Below, in pieces: positions 1 through 9,235 of a stretch of DNA of 34,467 bases; within the stretch, counting starts at the first letter, position 1, and each line of letters begins with the position of its first letter. Source of the DNA: Aquabacterium olei (GTDB taxonomy: Bacteria; Pseudomonadota; Gammaproteobacteria; Burkholderiales; Burkholderiaceae_C). The notes beneath the pieces are model-generated. The model did no database searches. It saw only the letters and a list, made by a program, of their open reading frames with translations, and had not been told where the DNA came from. The stretch is taken from NCBI GenBank assembly GCA_029279925.1, contig JAJUHM010000005.1, forward strand, positions 1 through 34,467. The letters run 5' to 3'. The position numbers and the translations under genes were made by a program.

Positions 1-63
1 GCCCTGATCGGTGAGTTCGCCCCAAGTGGCATCGGCGCGGAACTGGTGGAGGTCGAAGCCTGA
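1..63 (+). CDS. C-terminal end of an unidentified upstream gene (partial)
   Basis: An open frame enters from the window edge and ends at the TGA at 61-63, giving about 20 residues ending in GAELVEVEA. The TGA shares its last base with the ATG of the next gene (TGATG), so the two were probably translated together. Too little remains to name the product. In my recollection, pairs of small HTH proteins like the two that follow often sit behind a large serine recombinase or a DUF2924 gene in Burkholderiales mobile elements, but nothing in these 20 residues proves that. Confidence 0.5.
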   Translation, partial: ALIGEFAPSGIGAELVEVEA

Positions 64-434
64 TGGACGACACACTGCAAACCTTCGTGCCCCTGACGTT
101 TCGCCGTCGGGGCGCGCGGCGGGTGGCCGCCGACGACCGCCACGTTCACGATGTGACGCTGCTGGAGGGGGTGGCACGCGGTTTCTACTGGCAGCACCTC
201 GTAGACACCGGCGAGATGAAGAGTGGCTCGGAGATCGCCCGGGCCGAAGGCTTACACCCCTCGGTCACCAACGAACTGATGCGCCTGAGCCTGCTCGCAC
301 CCGACATCCTTGAAATGCTGATGAATGGGCGGCAGCCGCGCCGGATGAACCTGATCTGGTTCCAGCGCAACCCGCTGCCGGTGGATTGGGACGCGCAGCG
401 GCAGATCGTGAAGCGATTTGAGGAGGACGCATGA
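63..434 (+). CDS. Small HTH-like protein of a mobile element (paralogue A)
   Basis: This 123-residue protein is of unknown function. Residues ~70-105 look like a helix-turn-helix (SEIARAEGLHPSVTNELMRL followed by SLLAPDILEML), similar to the ParB/KorB-type HTH. The N-terminus carries an LQTFVP motif, and a W-D-AQRQ motif lies near the C-terminus. All three blocks recur in the same order in the next gene, so the pair are tandem paralogues. A GGAGG ribosome-binding site ends 10 nt before the ATG. The start overlaps the upstream stop codon, and the stop overlaps the next start (ATGA), so this is a tight operon. A DNA-binding role in a recombinase-associated element is plausible but inferred. Confidence 0.7.
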   Translation: MDDTLQTFVPLTFRRRGARRVAADDRHVHDVTLLEGVARGFYWQHLVDTGEMKSGSEIARAEGLHPSVTNELMRLSLLAPDILEMLMNGRQPRRMNLIWFQRNPLPVDWDAQRQIVKRFEEDA

Positions 435-910
435 GCAAGAAGCACAGGGGCCGGTTCAAGGGTGATCCGGTCACCTATCAACTGCCGAACCCGGCAGGCG
501 GCGTGCAACTGGAAACCTTCGTGCCCTGGACGCTAGTGAAGCGGGGGCTGAAGAAGCAGGTCATCACGCCCTTGGACGCGCCGCAGGAATTTCTGTCCGA
601 GGCCACCCGGGAGCGGGAAGCCCGGTCGGCCGCGCAGGACACCGCGTTGATGCGGGCGCTCGGACTGGCACACCACTGGCAACGCCTGCTGGATGAGCAG
701 CGGGCCGCGTCGGTGGCGGAGATCGCCGAGGCCGAAGGCATGGACGTGACACAGGTGCGCCGGGTCATGCGGCTGACGCTCCTGGCCCCTGAGGTCGTGA
801 AACGGCTGGCAGGTTCGCCCGACGCCGTGCTGGAAAAGGTGATGCGCCGACCCTGGCCAAATAGCTGGTACGCACAGAAAAACCTGCTATGTGAAATTAG
901 TCGAGGCTGA
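431..910 (+). CDS. Small HTH-like protein of a mobile element (paralogue B)
   Basis: This 159-residue protein is basic at its N-terminus (MSKKHRGRFKGD). It then repeats the blocks of its neighbour: LETFVPW (~29), a HHWQRLLDEQ segment, a helix-turn-helix around AEIAEAEGMDVTQVRRVMRL (~96-115), LTLLAPEVVKRL, and a W-YAQKNL motif near the end. It starts within the stop of the preceding gene (ATGA) and has a strong AGGAGG just upstream. The last dozen codons coincide with a drop in GC, so the 3' end may lie at an element boundary. The function is unknown. A DNA-binding or regulatory protein of a recombinase-associated element is the likeliest reading. Confidence 0.7.
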   Translation: MSKKHRGRFKGDPVTYQLPNPAGGVQLETFVPWTLVKRGLKKQVITPLDAPQEFLSEATREREARSAAQDTALMRALGLAHHWQRLLDEQRAASVAEIAEAEGMDVTQVRRVMRLTLLAPEVVKRLAGSPDAVLEKVMRRPWPNSWYAQKNLLCEISRG

Positions 911-1165
911 TCGGCCACTTTCGATCCATTTCCGTATTGCCCCTCAATGTCTGGATCTAAACAGATGCATCGATTTGATCCTTAAAGTTTCGAGAAGGAG
1001 CAGGGCTTGATTGAAGAAGGCAAGATGCGGACGCGGGCATGATCCACGTCGCTCAAGAGGGCGATCTTCAGAATGGTCCCAGAGCAGTACTTCCACCGGC
1101 CCTCATCAATTGGAGAGTTTCAGCGAAATCGTGCTAAAGATTCGATGGCAGCGCACCACATATCC

Positions 1166-2329
1166 CTATAGAAATGACTTCCCTACTACGCAACCGGACT
1201 CGGTCAGTTTCTGAATCCAACATCTTTGCTGATCAGTGAGTTGGAATTTATTGTTGCAGGGAAGTGCAAGAAACTGGAGTCCTTCAAGTTTCACAATACT
1301 TTCTGGAAGCTGAAGTACCCGTGCTCCAATTTTCAGAGATCGCAAGTTCCGTAGATTTTCCACTTCTGGAGGTATTTCCCTAATCCAGAATGCATCCAAG
1401 TCTAGACTTTCGAGCTGTTCAAATTTGAAGACCAATCGCGGAACTGTCCTAAGACAGCCGCCAACTTTAATAGCTTTAACGTGTTCTAGTCGAAGGAAGT
1501 CATCCGGGAGGTCAACTACGACGTCGCGGGTGTCGGGCACAATATTTAAATCTCGCAGGCCTGCTATTTCGGCTTCAGTTGTTGGGAAACCTGTGCAGTT
1601 GTTCCTCGCGGCCCACCTGACCAATGTATTGATCCAGGATTTTTCAGAGACAGTGACCTGCCCCCTAACTGAACGGGATGCAACCCCACTGAATTTATAG
1701 GATCCCCATCCTCGGTCTGACTCAAGATACCGTTGCTGTACCGGCTTCCTCTGTTGAAAATCGAGATACCAAGAATCGTCAGCTTGCTCATCTGCCACGC
1801 CCCAACTTCCGTGCGGCCTAATGCCAAAAAGTGGTCGCTTGATGTAGATGCCATTCTGCGCTTCGACAGCGGTAAGAAGTGTTGAGAGTTCAAAGATTGT
1901 TGGCTCTCGCCAGTCTGAAAAGCCCGCATATTTGAATTCGTTTAGTGCCTTATGCACACCTATTGGCATTGTTCCGTGAAAGTCTTGAAAAACCAAAGCC
2001 GCATCCCAGTAGAGCCCCGTTTCAAGGTCATGCCAGGCCAAAATTTTGTCCGACTCGACGATGACTTTATTTTGATCATCCGAAACCTTTTGATACTTGC
2101 TCAACTCTTGCGAGAACAAATCTTTGAAATCGATACTCATTCCCCCGAAACCGTAAGAAACGAACGTAGACACTCTATCGACATCGATTGCTCCATATGG
2201 AGCCTCCTCGCCTAGCGGTAGAAACCAAGTAAAACCGTTACCGTCTGAACTTCGCTGAATGACGCCGCATCGTTGCCTCTTAGCCCATTTGCTGGCCTCG
2301 GAAAACAACTCGAACCACATATCCTTCAT
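1166..2329 (-). CDS. DUF1566 (Lcl_C-like) plus leucine-rich-repeat protein
   Basis: The predicted protein has 387 residues. The middle (~95-225) resembles the DUF1566/Lcl_C family: HDLETGLYWDAAL, then the typical SDWREPTIFELSTLL, GSWGVAD, and a closing YKFSGVASRSVRGQ. Residues ~275-360 form three or four degenerate leucine-rich repeats (for example LESLDLDAFWIREIPPEVENL). No signal peptide or membrane segment is visible, and three tryptophans lie in the first 40 residues. I chose the ATG at 2329 because GAGG sits 8 nt upstream. An in-frame ATG 15 codons earlier lacks such support. Codon use is AT-richer than in the housekeeping genes and the gene stands alone, both signs of acquisition. The function is unknown; protein binding through the repeats is a guess. 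Confidence 0.7.
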   Translation of the reverse strand: MKDMWFELFSEASKWAKRQRCGVIQRSSDGNGFTWFLPLGEEAPYGAIDVDRVSTFVSYGFGGMSIDFKDLFSQELSKYQKVSDDQNKVIVESDKILAWHDLETGLYWDAALVFQDFHGTMPIGVHKALNEFKYAGFSDWREPTIFELSTLLTAVEAQNGIYIKRPLFGIRPHGSWGVADEQADDSWYLDFQQRKPVQQRYLESDRGWGSYKFSGVASRSVRGQVTVSEKSWINTLVRWAARNNCTGFPTTEAEIAGLRDLNIVPDTRDVVVDLPDDFLRLEHVKAIKVGGCLRTVPRLVFKFEQLESLDLDAFWIREIPPEVENLRNLRSLKIGARVLQLPESIVKLEGLQFLALPCNNKFQLTDQQRCWIQKLTESGCVVGKSFL

Positions 2330-2822
2330 CACGTATTCCTCACTGATACAACTACCGATCAAGACAGGAAGCATTTTGCACGTGCAGAGCGTTTAGTTCC
2401 TCCGCCTGGTTGCATCCCTGTTGGCCCATGCTGGTCCGGGGTTTTGCATGCCACCAAGGAACTGTACGGAGTAGGGGCCAGCCGGCGTGGTCGCGATGGA
2501 CCCAATGACCGCTTGCTTTAGTCGCCTTCAAGGAACAGCCCCTCGTACTGGCAAGCCTTTTGACCTCTGGCCAAGAGCTGACAGCATCAACGCTGCAATC
2601 TGCAGACTTTTACGTTGAGTCGCCACCGCTACAGGAGTTGCCAACCACAACCGACCGCCTCTAAACCCGTGCTAGCAAAGGTAATGGCCTCGAGAACGCT
2701 CGCGTGGCGACCGGAGAAAACGGAGAACAGAGAGGCGTCGGCGGGGGCGAAAACGCCGCCTTCGCAGGGGCGGCGCTCGCGAGGCCAGGCCCGGAAACCG
2801 CGCCAAAACTGGGGGAACGGGC
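2330..2822. other. Gene-poor stretch between the DUF1566 gene and ssrA
   Basis: I see no convincing gene in these ~490 bases. Short open frames occur on both strands but lack ribosome-binding sites and recognisable composition. GC rises sharply from about 2690. A 7-bp perfect inverted repeat (CGCCGCC at 2754-2760, GGCGGCG at 2769-2775) lies in that GC-rich part, without a T-tract. The segment lies between accessory DNA and the tmRNA 3' end, so it is where an integration junction might be sought. Confidence 0.5.
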
Positions 2823-2852
2823 AAAAAAATCCCAACCGATGAGGGTTGGGAT
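2823..2852 (-). terminator. Intrinsic terminator of ssrA
   Basis: Read on the minus strand, a 9-bp stem (ATCCCAACC with GGTTGGGAT) closes a 6-nt loop and is followed at once by a run of T (the A-tract at 2823-2829). It lies about 10 nt past the tmRNA CCA end, the expected place for its terminator. Confidence 0.9.
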
Positions 2853-2861
2853 TTTGGGTAT

Positions 2862-3233
2862 TGGTGGAGCCGGGGGGAATTGAACCCCCGTCCGTAAGCC
2901 ATCATCGAGCAGTTCTACATGTGTAGCCGTCTGATTTGGATCTCGCCAACCTGATCGCGCAGCGGCACGCTACCAGGTCAGCCAGTCACTGAATCTCGAC
3001 CTGAACCGAGTGACCCGGCTCAGACCCAGCCTATGTGAATGACCTCTCAGTCTTTGTCTTGCGACTCAGACACAGCCCATAGGCCAACTGTCGAGAGGCT
3101 CACCGGTATTAAGCGGCGAGTGCGAACGATTCGTCGTTTGCAGTTACTTTTGTTCCAGATGGATTTACGAGGTGCCTGGCCCTCGACATGCCCTGTCCCG
3201 AATCCGCACCCACGTCGAAACCAGGTCGGCCCC
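2862..3233 (-). ncRNA. ssrA: tmRNA (transfer-messenger RNA)
   Basis: The tmRNA rescues ribosomes stalled on broken mRNAs. It acts as a tRNA-Ala charged with alanine and then as an mRNA for a degradation tag, together with SmpB. The 5' end (GGGGCCGACCTGG, from 3233) pairs with CGGCTCC before the encoded ACCA at 2862-2865, forming the acceptor stem with one G-U pair. A T-arm with GGTTCAATTCC is visible near the 3' end. The tag reading frame begins at GCA (3141) and encodes ANDESFALAA followed by TAA, close to the E. coli tag ANDENYALAA. At 372 nt the length is normal for a one-piece tmRNA. No permuted (two-piece) arrangement is seen. Foreign-looking DNA lies just beyond the 3' end, a common integration site for islands. 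Confidence 0.96.
3109..3141 (-). other. tmRNA tag-peptide reading frame
   Basis: The resume codon GCA at 3141-3139 is preceded by GTAACT. The frame reads A-N-D-E-S-F-A-L-A-A and ends in TAA at 3111-3109. The C-terminal ALAA is the part recognised by ClpXP/SspB-type proteolysis in relatives. Confidence 0.92.
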
Positions 3234-3247
3234 AGGAAAAGAAGACC

Positions 3248-3253
3248 ATTGTA
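3248..3253 (-). promoter_or_regulatory. Probable -10 box of ssrA
   Basis: TACAAT on the minus strand lies 14 nt before the mature tmRNA 5' end, leaving room for a short leader removed by RNase P. The hexamer 17 nt further upstream is a poor match to TTGACA, so only the -10 is called. Confidence 0.5.
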
Positions 3254-3327
3254 GGCCGGATCGCCCGGCCGCGCTGGTCTGAATGGAACATGGGGCTGTT
3301 CCGCCCCGTTTCAAGAGCCCGGCGGGC

Positions 3328-4557
3328 TCAGCTGCGGTAGTCGGCGTTGATGCTGACGTAGTCGTGCGAGAGGTCGCAGGTCCAGACGGTGGTCTTCGCC
3401 GTGCCACGGCCCAGGTTCACGCGGATGCCGATTTCGCTCTGCTTCATCACGCGCTGGCCGTCTTCCTCGCGGTAGGCCGGGTTGCGGCCGCCCTTGGTCA
3501 CCACGTGCACGTCGTCCAGGTGCATCTCGATCAGGTTCTGGTCGAGGTCGTCGATGCCGGCATAGCCCACCGCGGCCAGGATGCGGCCCAGGTTGGGGTC
3601 GGATGCGAAGAACGCGGTCTTGACCAGCGGCGAATGGGCGATGGCGTAGGCCGCCAGTGCACACTCGGCCTCGTCGCGGCCGCCCTCGATGGTGATGCTG
3701 ATGAACTTGGTTGCGCCTTCGCCGTCGCGCACGATGGCCTGGGCCAGCTTCTGGGCCACCTCGGTGATGGCCGTCCGCAGCACCTGGGCGTCGGCCGAAT
3801 CCAGGCTGGTGATCTCGGCGTGCTTGGCCTGACGGGTCGCGATCAGCACGAAGCTGTCGTTGGTCGAGGTGTCGCCATCGATGGTGATGCGGTTGAACGA
3901 GGCGTTGGCGGCCTCGGTCACGAGCGGCTGCAGCAGGGCCGGCGCGATGTTCGCATCGGTGGCCATGAAGCCCAGCATGGTGGCCATGTTCGGCTTGATC
4001 ATGCCGGCGCCCTTGCTGATGCCGGTGATGGTCACCGTCTGGCCGCCGATCTGGACCTGCTTCGAGCAGGCCTTGGGCAGCGTGTCGGTGGTCATGATGC
4101 CTTCGGCGGCCACGGCCCAGTTGTCGGCCTTCAGGTCGGCCAGTGCGGCGGGCAGGCCGGCCTCGATGCGGTCGACGGGCAGCGTTTCCATGATCACGCC
4201 GGTGGAGAAGGGCAGCACCTGCTCGGGCGCCACCTGGAGTTGGCGGGCCAGGGCAATGCAGGTCTGGCGCGCGCGCACCAGGCCGTCTTCGCCGGTGCCG
4301 GCGTTGGCGTTGCCGGTGTTGATCACCAGCGCGCGGATGTCGGTGCCGGCCGCCAGGTGGGCGCGGCACAGCTGCACCGGCGCCGCGCAGTAGCGGTTCT
4401 TGGTGAACACGCCGGCCACGGCGCTGCCCGGCTCCAGCGTGATCACGGTGAGGTCGCGGCGGTTGGCCTTGCGCACGCCCGCCATCGTGATGCCCAGCTT
4501 GACGCCGGGAACGGGGTGCAGGTCAGCGGGGTTGGGGGCAGTCAGGTTGACGGGCAT
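3328..4557 (-). CDS. argJ: Bifunctional glutamate N-acetyltransferase / amino-acid N-acetyltransferase ArgJ
   Basis: ArgJ transfers the acetyl group from N-acetylornithine to glutamate in the cyclic arginine pathway. Bifunctional forms also make N-acetylglutamate from acetyl-CoA. The 409-residue length is normal. The self-cleavage site is clear: [17 protein letters not shown] around residues 188-204, with Thr193 as the expected nucleophile that becomes the N-terminus of the beta chain. STGVIME (~118) matches the oxyanion-hole region, and the protein ends in the conserved [10 protein letters not shown]. It follows secA by 26 nt on the same strand, so the two are probably cotranscribed. Whether it has the second (acetyl-CoA) activity cannot be read from sequence alone. 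Confidence 0.96.
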   Translation of the reverse strand: MPVNLTAPNPADLHPVPGVKLGITMAGVRKANRRDLTVITLEPGSAVAGVFTKNRYCAAPVQLCRAHLAAGTDIRALVINTGNANAGTGEDGLVRARQTCIALARQLQVAPEQVLPFSTGVIMETLPVDRIEAGLPAALADLKADNWAVAAEGIMTTDTLPKACSKQVQIGGQTVTITGISKGAGMIKPNMATMLGFMATDANIAPALLQPLVTEAANASFNRITIDGDTSTNDSFVLIATRQAKHAEITSLDSADAQVLRTAITEVAQKLAQAIVRDGEGATKFISITIEGGRDEAECALAAYAIAHSPLVKTAFFASDPNLGRILAAVGYAGIDDLDQNLIEMHLDDVHVVTKGGRNPAYREEDGQRVMKQSEIGIRVNLGRGTAKTTVWTCDLSHDYVSINADYRS

Positions 4558-4583
4558 GGTGTCGGTCTTTCAGGCGCAGGCCA

Positions 4584-7328
<2,745 letters not shown>

Positions 7329-7366
7329 GGAGGAATCTATCCAATCGATCGGCTGGGCACGCCGGC

Positions 7367-7391
7367 TGACGGGGGCACCTCGCCCCAGTCA
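7367..7391 (-). promoter_or_regulatory. Stem-loop in the secA leader
   Basis: On the minus strand TGAC-T-GGGGC pairs with GCCCC-C-GTCA around the 5-nt loop GAGGT, 39 nt before the secA ATG. There is no T-tract, so it is not an intrinsic terminator. Its position suggests an RNA structure in the leader, but a regulatory role is unproven. Confidence 0.4.
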
Positions 7392-7404
7392 ACCAAAGCG
7401 AAAA

Positions 7405-7413
7405 AGTGTAGCA
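7405..7413 (-). promoter_or_regulatory. Possible extended -10 promoter of secA
   Basis: TGCTACACT on the minus strand fits an extended -10 (TGn plus a near-consensus hexamer). The -35 region is poor. It lies about 77 nt before the secA start and downstream of the permease gene, so it would give secA-argJ their own transcript. Confidence 0.4.
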
Positions 7414-7453
7414 CCCGGGGGTGACGCGTCTGCGACGCGCGCACGGGCCGGTC

Positions 7454-7471
7454 GGCGGGGCTTTCCCCGCC
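7454..7471 (-). terminator. GC-rich stem-loop after the metal permease gene (weak terminator candidate)
   Basis: A perfect 7-bp stem (GGCGGGG with CCCCGCC) closes a 4-nt loop about 30 nt past the stop of the permease gene. It lacks a T-run on either strand, so it could be a pause or mRNA-stabilising hairpin instead of a terminator. Confidence 0.3.
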
Positions 7472-7502
7472 CCGTTTCCAGGGGGGCGGGGGCCGTTCGG
7501 CC

Positions 7503-8294
7503 TCAGTGGCGGGCGCTGGGCAGCACCCGGGCGAGCGCCAGGCCCAGCCCCGCCATGGCCACCACGACGACCGCCCCCGAGGGCAGGTCAAGCACGGCCG
7601 AAAGCGCCAGCCCCGCGAGGTAGGCCGCGGCCCCCAGACCCCAGGCCAGCGGCAGCTGCCACCGCCGGCTGGCGTGGCGCACGGCCAACGCCGGCATGAT
7701 GAGGCTGCTGAACACCAGGTAGACCCCCACCAGCTGCACCGAGGCCGTCACGGCCAGCGCGAACACCACGTAGAAGCCGGCCTGGCCCAGCCGCTGCCGG
7801 GCGCCGAACCACAGTGCGAGCAGCGCGGCCGTGAGGGTGGCCATGGACAGCAGCTGGGCATCCGTCACCCACAGGATCTGCCCCACCAGCAGATCCTTCA
7901 GGTGCTCGCCGCCGTGCGGGTTGCCTGCCAGCAGCAGGATGCCCGCACTCGACGCCAGCACGAACAGCGCGCCGATCAGCGCTTCCTGCACGTCGGGCCA
8001 GCGCCGCTCCAGCCAGGTCATCAGGGCCGCGCCCAGCAGGGCCGCCGTGGCCGCGGCCACCTGCACGCCCCAGCCCTGCGGCTCCCAACCCAGTGCATCT
8101 GCCGCAATGACGCCCAGCCCCGCGATCTGGGCGATCGCCAGGTCGATGAAGACGATGCCCTTGCGCAGCACCTCCATGCCGAGCGGCACGTGGGTGGCGA
8201 GCACGAGCAATCCGGCCAGCAACGCGGGGCCGACGATGTGCCAGTCAAGGGTGTGCCAGTGGTCGATCAAGGCGGCTCCAGTGCTGGGGATCAT
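7503..8294 (-). CDS. Metal (zinc/manganese-type) ABC transporter permease, ZnuB-like
   Basis: This 263-residue inner-membrane protein has about eight or nine hydrophobic segments and belongs to the ABC-3 family of metal permeases. It carries VFIDLAIAQIAGLGVIAAD early on (~48-66) and conserved GAL-FVLASSAGILL and VGVYLVFSSLIMPALA blocks. I start it at the ATG at 8294 because it overlaps the stop of the binding-protein gene (ATGA), implying translational coupling. The same frame is open for another 126 codons upstream, but that part lies over the binding-protein gene and has no protein character. It pairs with the periplasmic binding protein. No ATPase gene lies in the cluster. Zinc is the likeliest substrate, but manganese cannot be excluded. 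Confidence 0.9.
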   Translation of the reverse strand: MIPSTGAALIDHWHTLDWHIVGPALLAGLLVLATHVPLGMEVLRKGIVFIDLAIAQIAGLGVIAADALGWEPQGWGVQVAAATAALLGAALMTWLERRWPDVQEALIGALFVLASSAGILLLAGNPHGGEHLKDLLVGQILWVTDAQLLSMATLTAALLALWFGARQRLGQAGFYVVFALAVTASVQLVGVYLVFSSLIMPALAVRHASRRWQLPLAWGLGAAAYLAGLALSAVLDLPSGAVVVVAMAGLGLALARVLPSARH

Positions 8295-9217
8295 CGGGCA
8301 GCGGTGGCCTTCAGCAGCTGGTCGACGGTGTCGTCGAACAGGCCGAACAGGTCCTTGGCGCGCTCGTTGCCGCCCACGGTGTAGGCCAGCGTGACCACGG
8401 GGATGCGTGTGCGCTCGCTGAGCCACTGGGCGCCCCGTGCCTCGTTGTACGCCGCGCGCAGGATGACCTTGGCCGGACGGGCCTGCAACTGCTTCAGCAC
8501 GTCGGACAGGTGGGCGCTGCTGGGTTCGACCCCGGGCTTCGGCTCCAGCGCTGCCACCTGCTGCAGTCCCAGCCAGTTTTCCAGGTACGGGAAGCCTTTG
8601 TGCTGAACCGCGATGGGCATACCGCGCAATGGGGCCGCGGCCTGGGTCCACCGTTGGGTGGCGGCCTGCCATCGGCCGTTGAAGTCCGCCAGTCGGGCTC
8701 GGTAATGCGCTGCGTTGGGCGGGTCGATGTCGGCCAGGCGCTGCCCCAGCGCCTGCGCCACGGCGGCGATGTTGCGCGGGTCGGTCTGGATGTGCGGGTT
8801 ACCCGAGGCGTGCACGTCGCCGTCAGCCCGGTCCAGCCGAGTGGGCACATCCAGCTTCCGGACGTGATCGGCTGCCATGAAAGAGCCCGGCTTGCCCTCC
8901 TGCACGGCCGGGTTGGCAGCCTGTTGCAGCAGAACCGGCAGCCATCCAGCTTCGAGTTCGGCGCCCGTGCACACCAGCAGATCCGCCTTGCGGACTCCCG
9001 CGATCAGGCTGGGGCGTGCCTGGATCTGATGCGGGTCCTGCAGGGCCGTCGTGGCGGTGTAGACGGTGGCCTTGTCGCCGGCCAGCTCGCGGGTCAGGGC
9101 GGCCCATTCGGGTTCGCATGCGAACACCTGCAGGGCGTGGGCCCCGGGAGCCGCGCCTGCTGTGACGAGGGCGGCCATGGCCACCAGCATGCGGCTTGGC
9201 TTGAACAATGGGATCAT
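8291..9217 (-). CDS. Metal ABC transporter periplasmic binding protein, ZnuA-like
   Basis: This 308-residue protein belongs to the cluster-9 (ZnuA/TroA) binding proteins that capture Zn2+ or Mn2+ in the periplasm. A Sec signal peptide covers about residues 1-28 and ends in AHA. Likely metal ligands are His63 (DPHQIQARPS), His142 (GNPHIQTDP) and His206 (VQHKGFPYLENW). The fourth ligand is less clear, perhaps Glu259. The acidic, His-rich loop seen in many zinc-specific members is reduced to a short stretch around residues 129-142. The GGNERAKDLFGLFDDTVDQLL end is typical of the betaproteobacterial members. GGGAG lies 6 nt before the ATG. It follows the porin-like gene by 18 nt and overlaps the permease gene. 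Confidence 0.9.
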   Translation of the reverse strand: MIPLFKPSRMLVAMAALVTAGAAPGAHALQVFACEPEWAALTRELAGDKATVYTATTALQDPHQIQARPSLIAGVRKADLLVCTGAELEAGWLPVLLQQAANPAVQEGKPGSFMAADHVRKLDVPTRLDRADGDVHASGNPHIQTDPRNIAAVAQALGQRLADIDPPNAAHYRARLADFNGRWQAATQRWTQAAAPLRGMPIAVQHKGFPYLENWLGLQQVAALEPKPGVEPSSAHLSDVLKQLQARPAKVILRAAYNEARGAQWLSERTRIPVVTLAYTVGGNERAKDLFGLFDDTVDQLLKATAAR

Positions 9218-9235
9218 GAGGTGCTCCCTGCTGCG

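Noticed and set aside
1011-1214. 67-codon plus-strand frame between the HTH pair and the DUF1566 gene
   Set aside because: There is no recognisable protein character and it runs into the 3' end of the DUF1566 gene.
2615-2842. Small Arg/Lys-rich frame before ssrA
   Set aside because: It extends into the ssrA terminator and has no ribosome-binding site; it is probably non-coding.
3315-3329. GAGCCC-GGC-GGGCTC inverted repeat at the argJ stop codon as a terminator
   Set aside because: The stem overlaps the stop codon and no T-tract follows on the minus strand.
8295-8672. 126-codon upstream extension of the metal permease
   Set aside because: It overlaps the binding-protein gene out of frame and is Arg/Gly/Pro-rich noise. 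The ATG at 8294 is coupled to the upstream stop.
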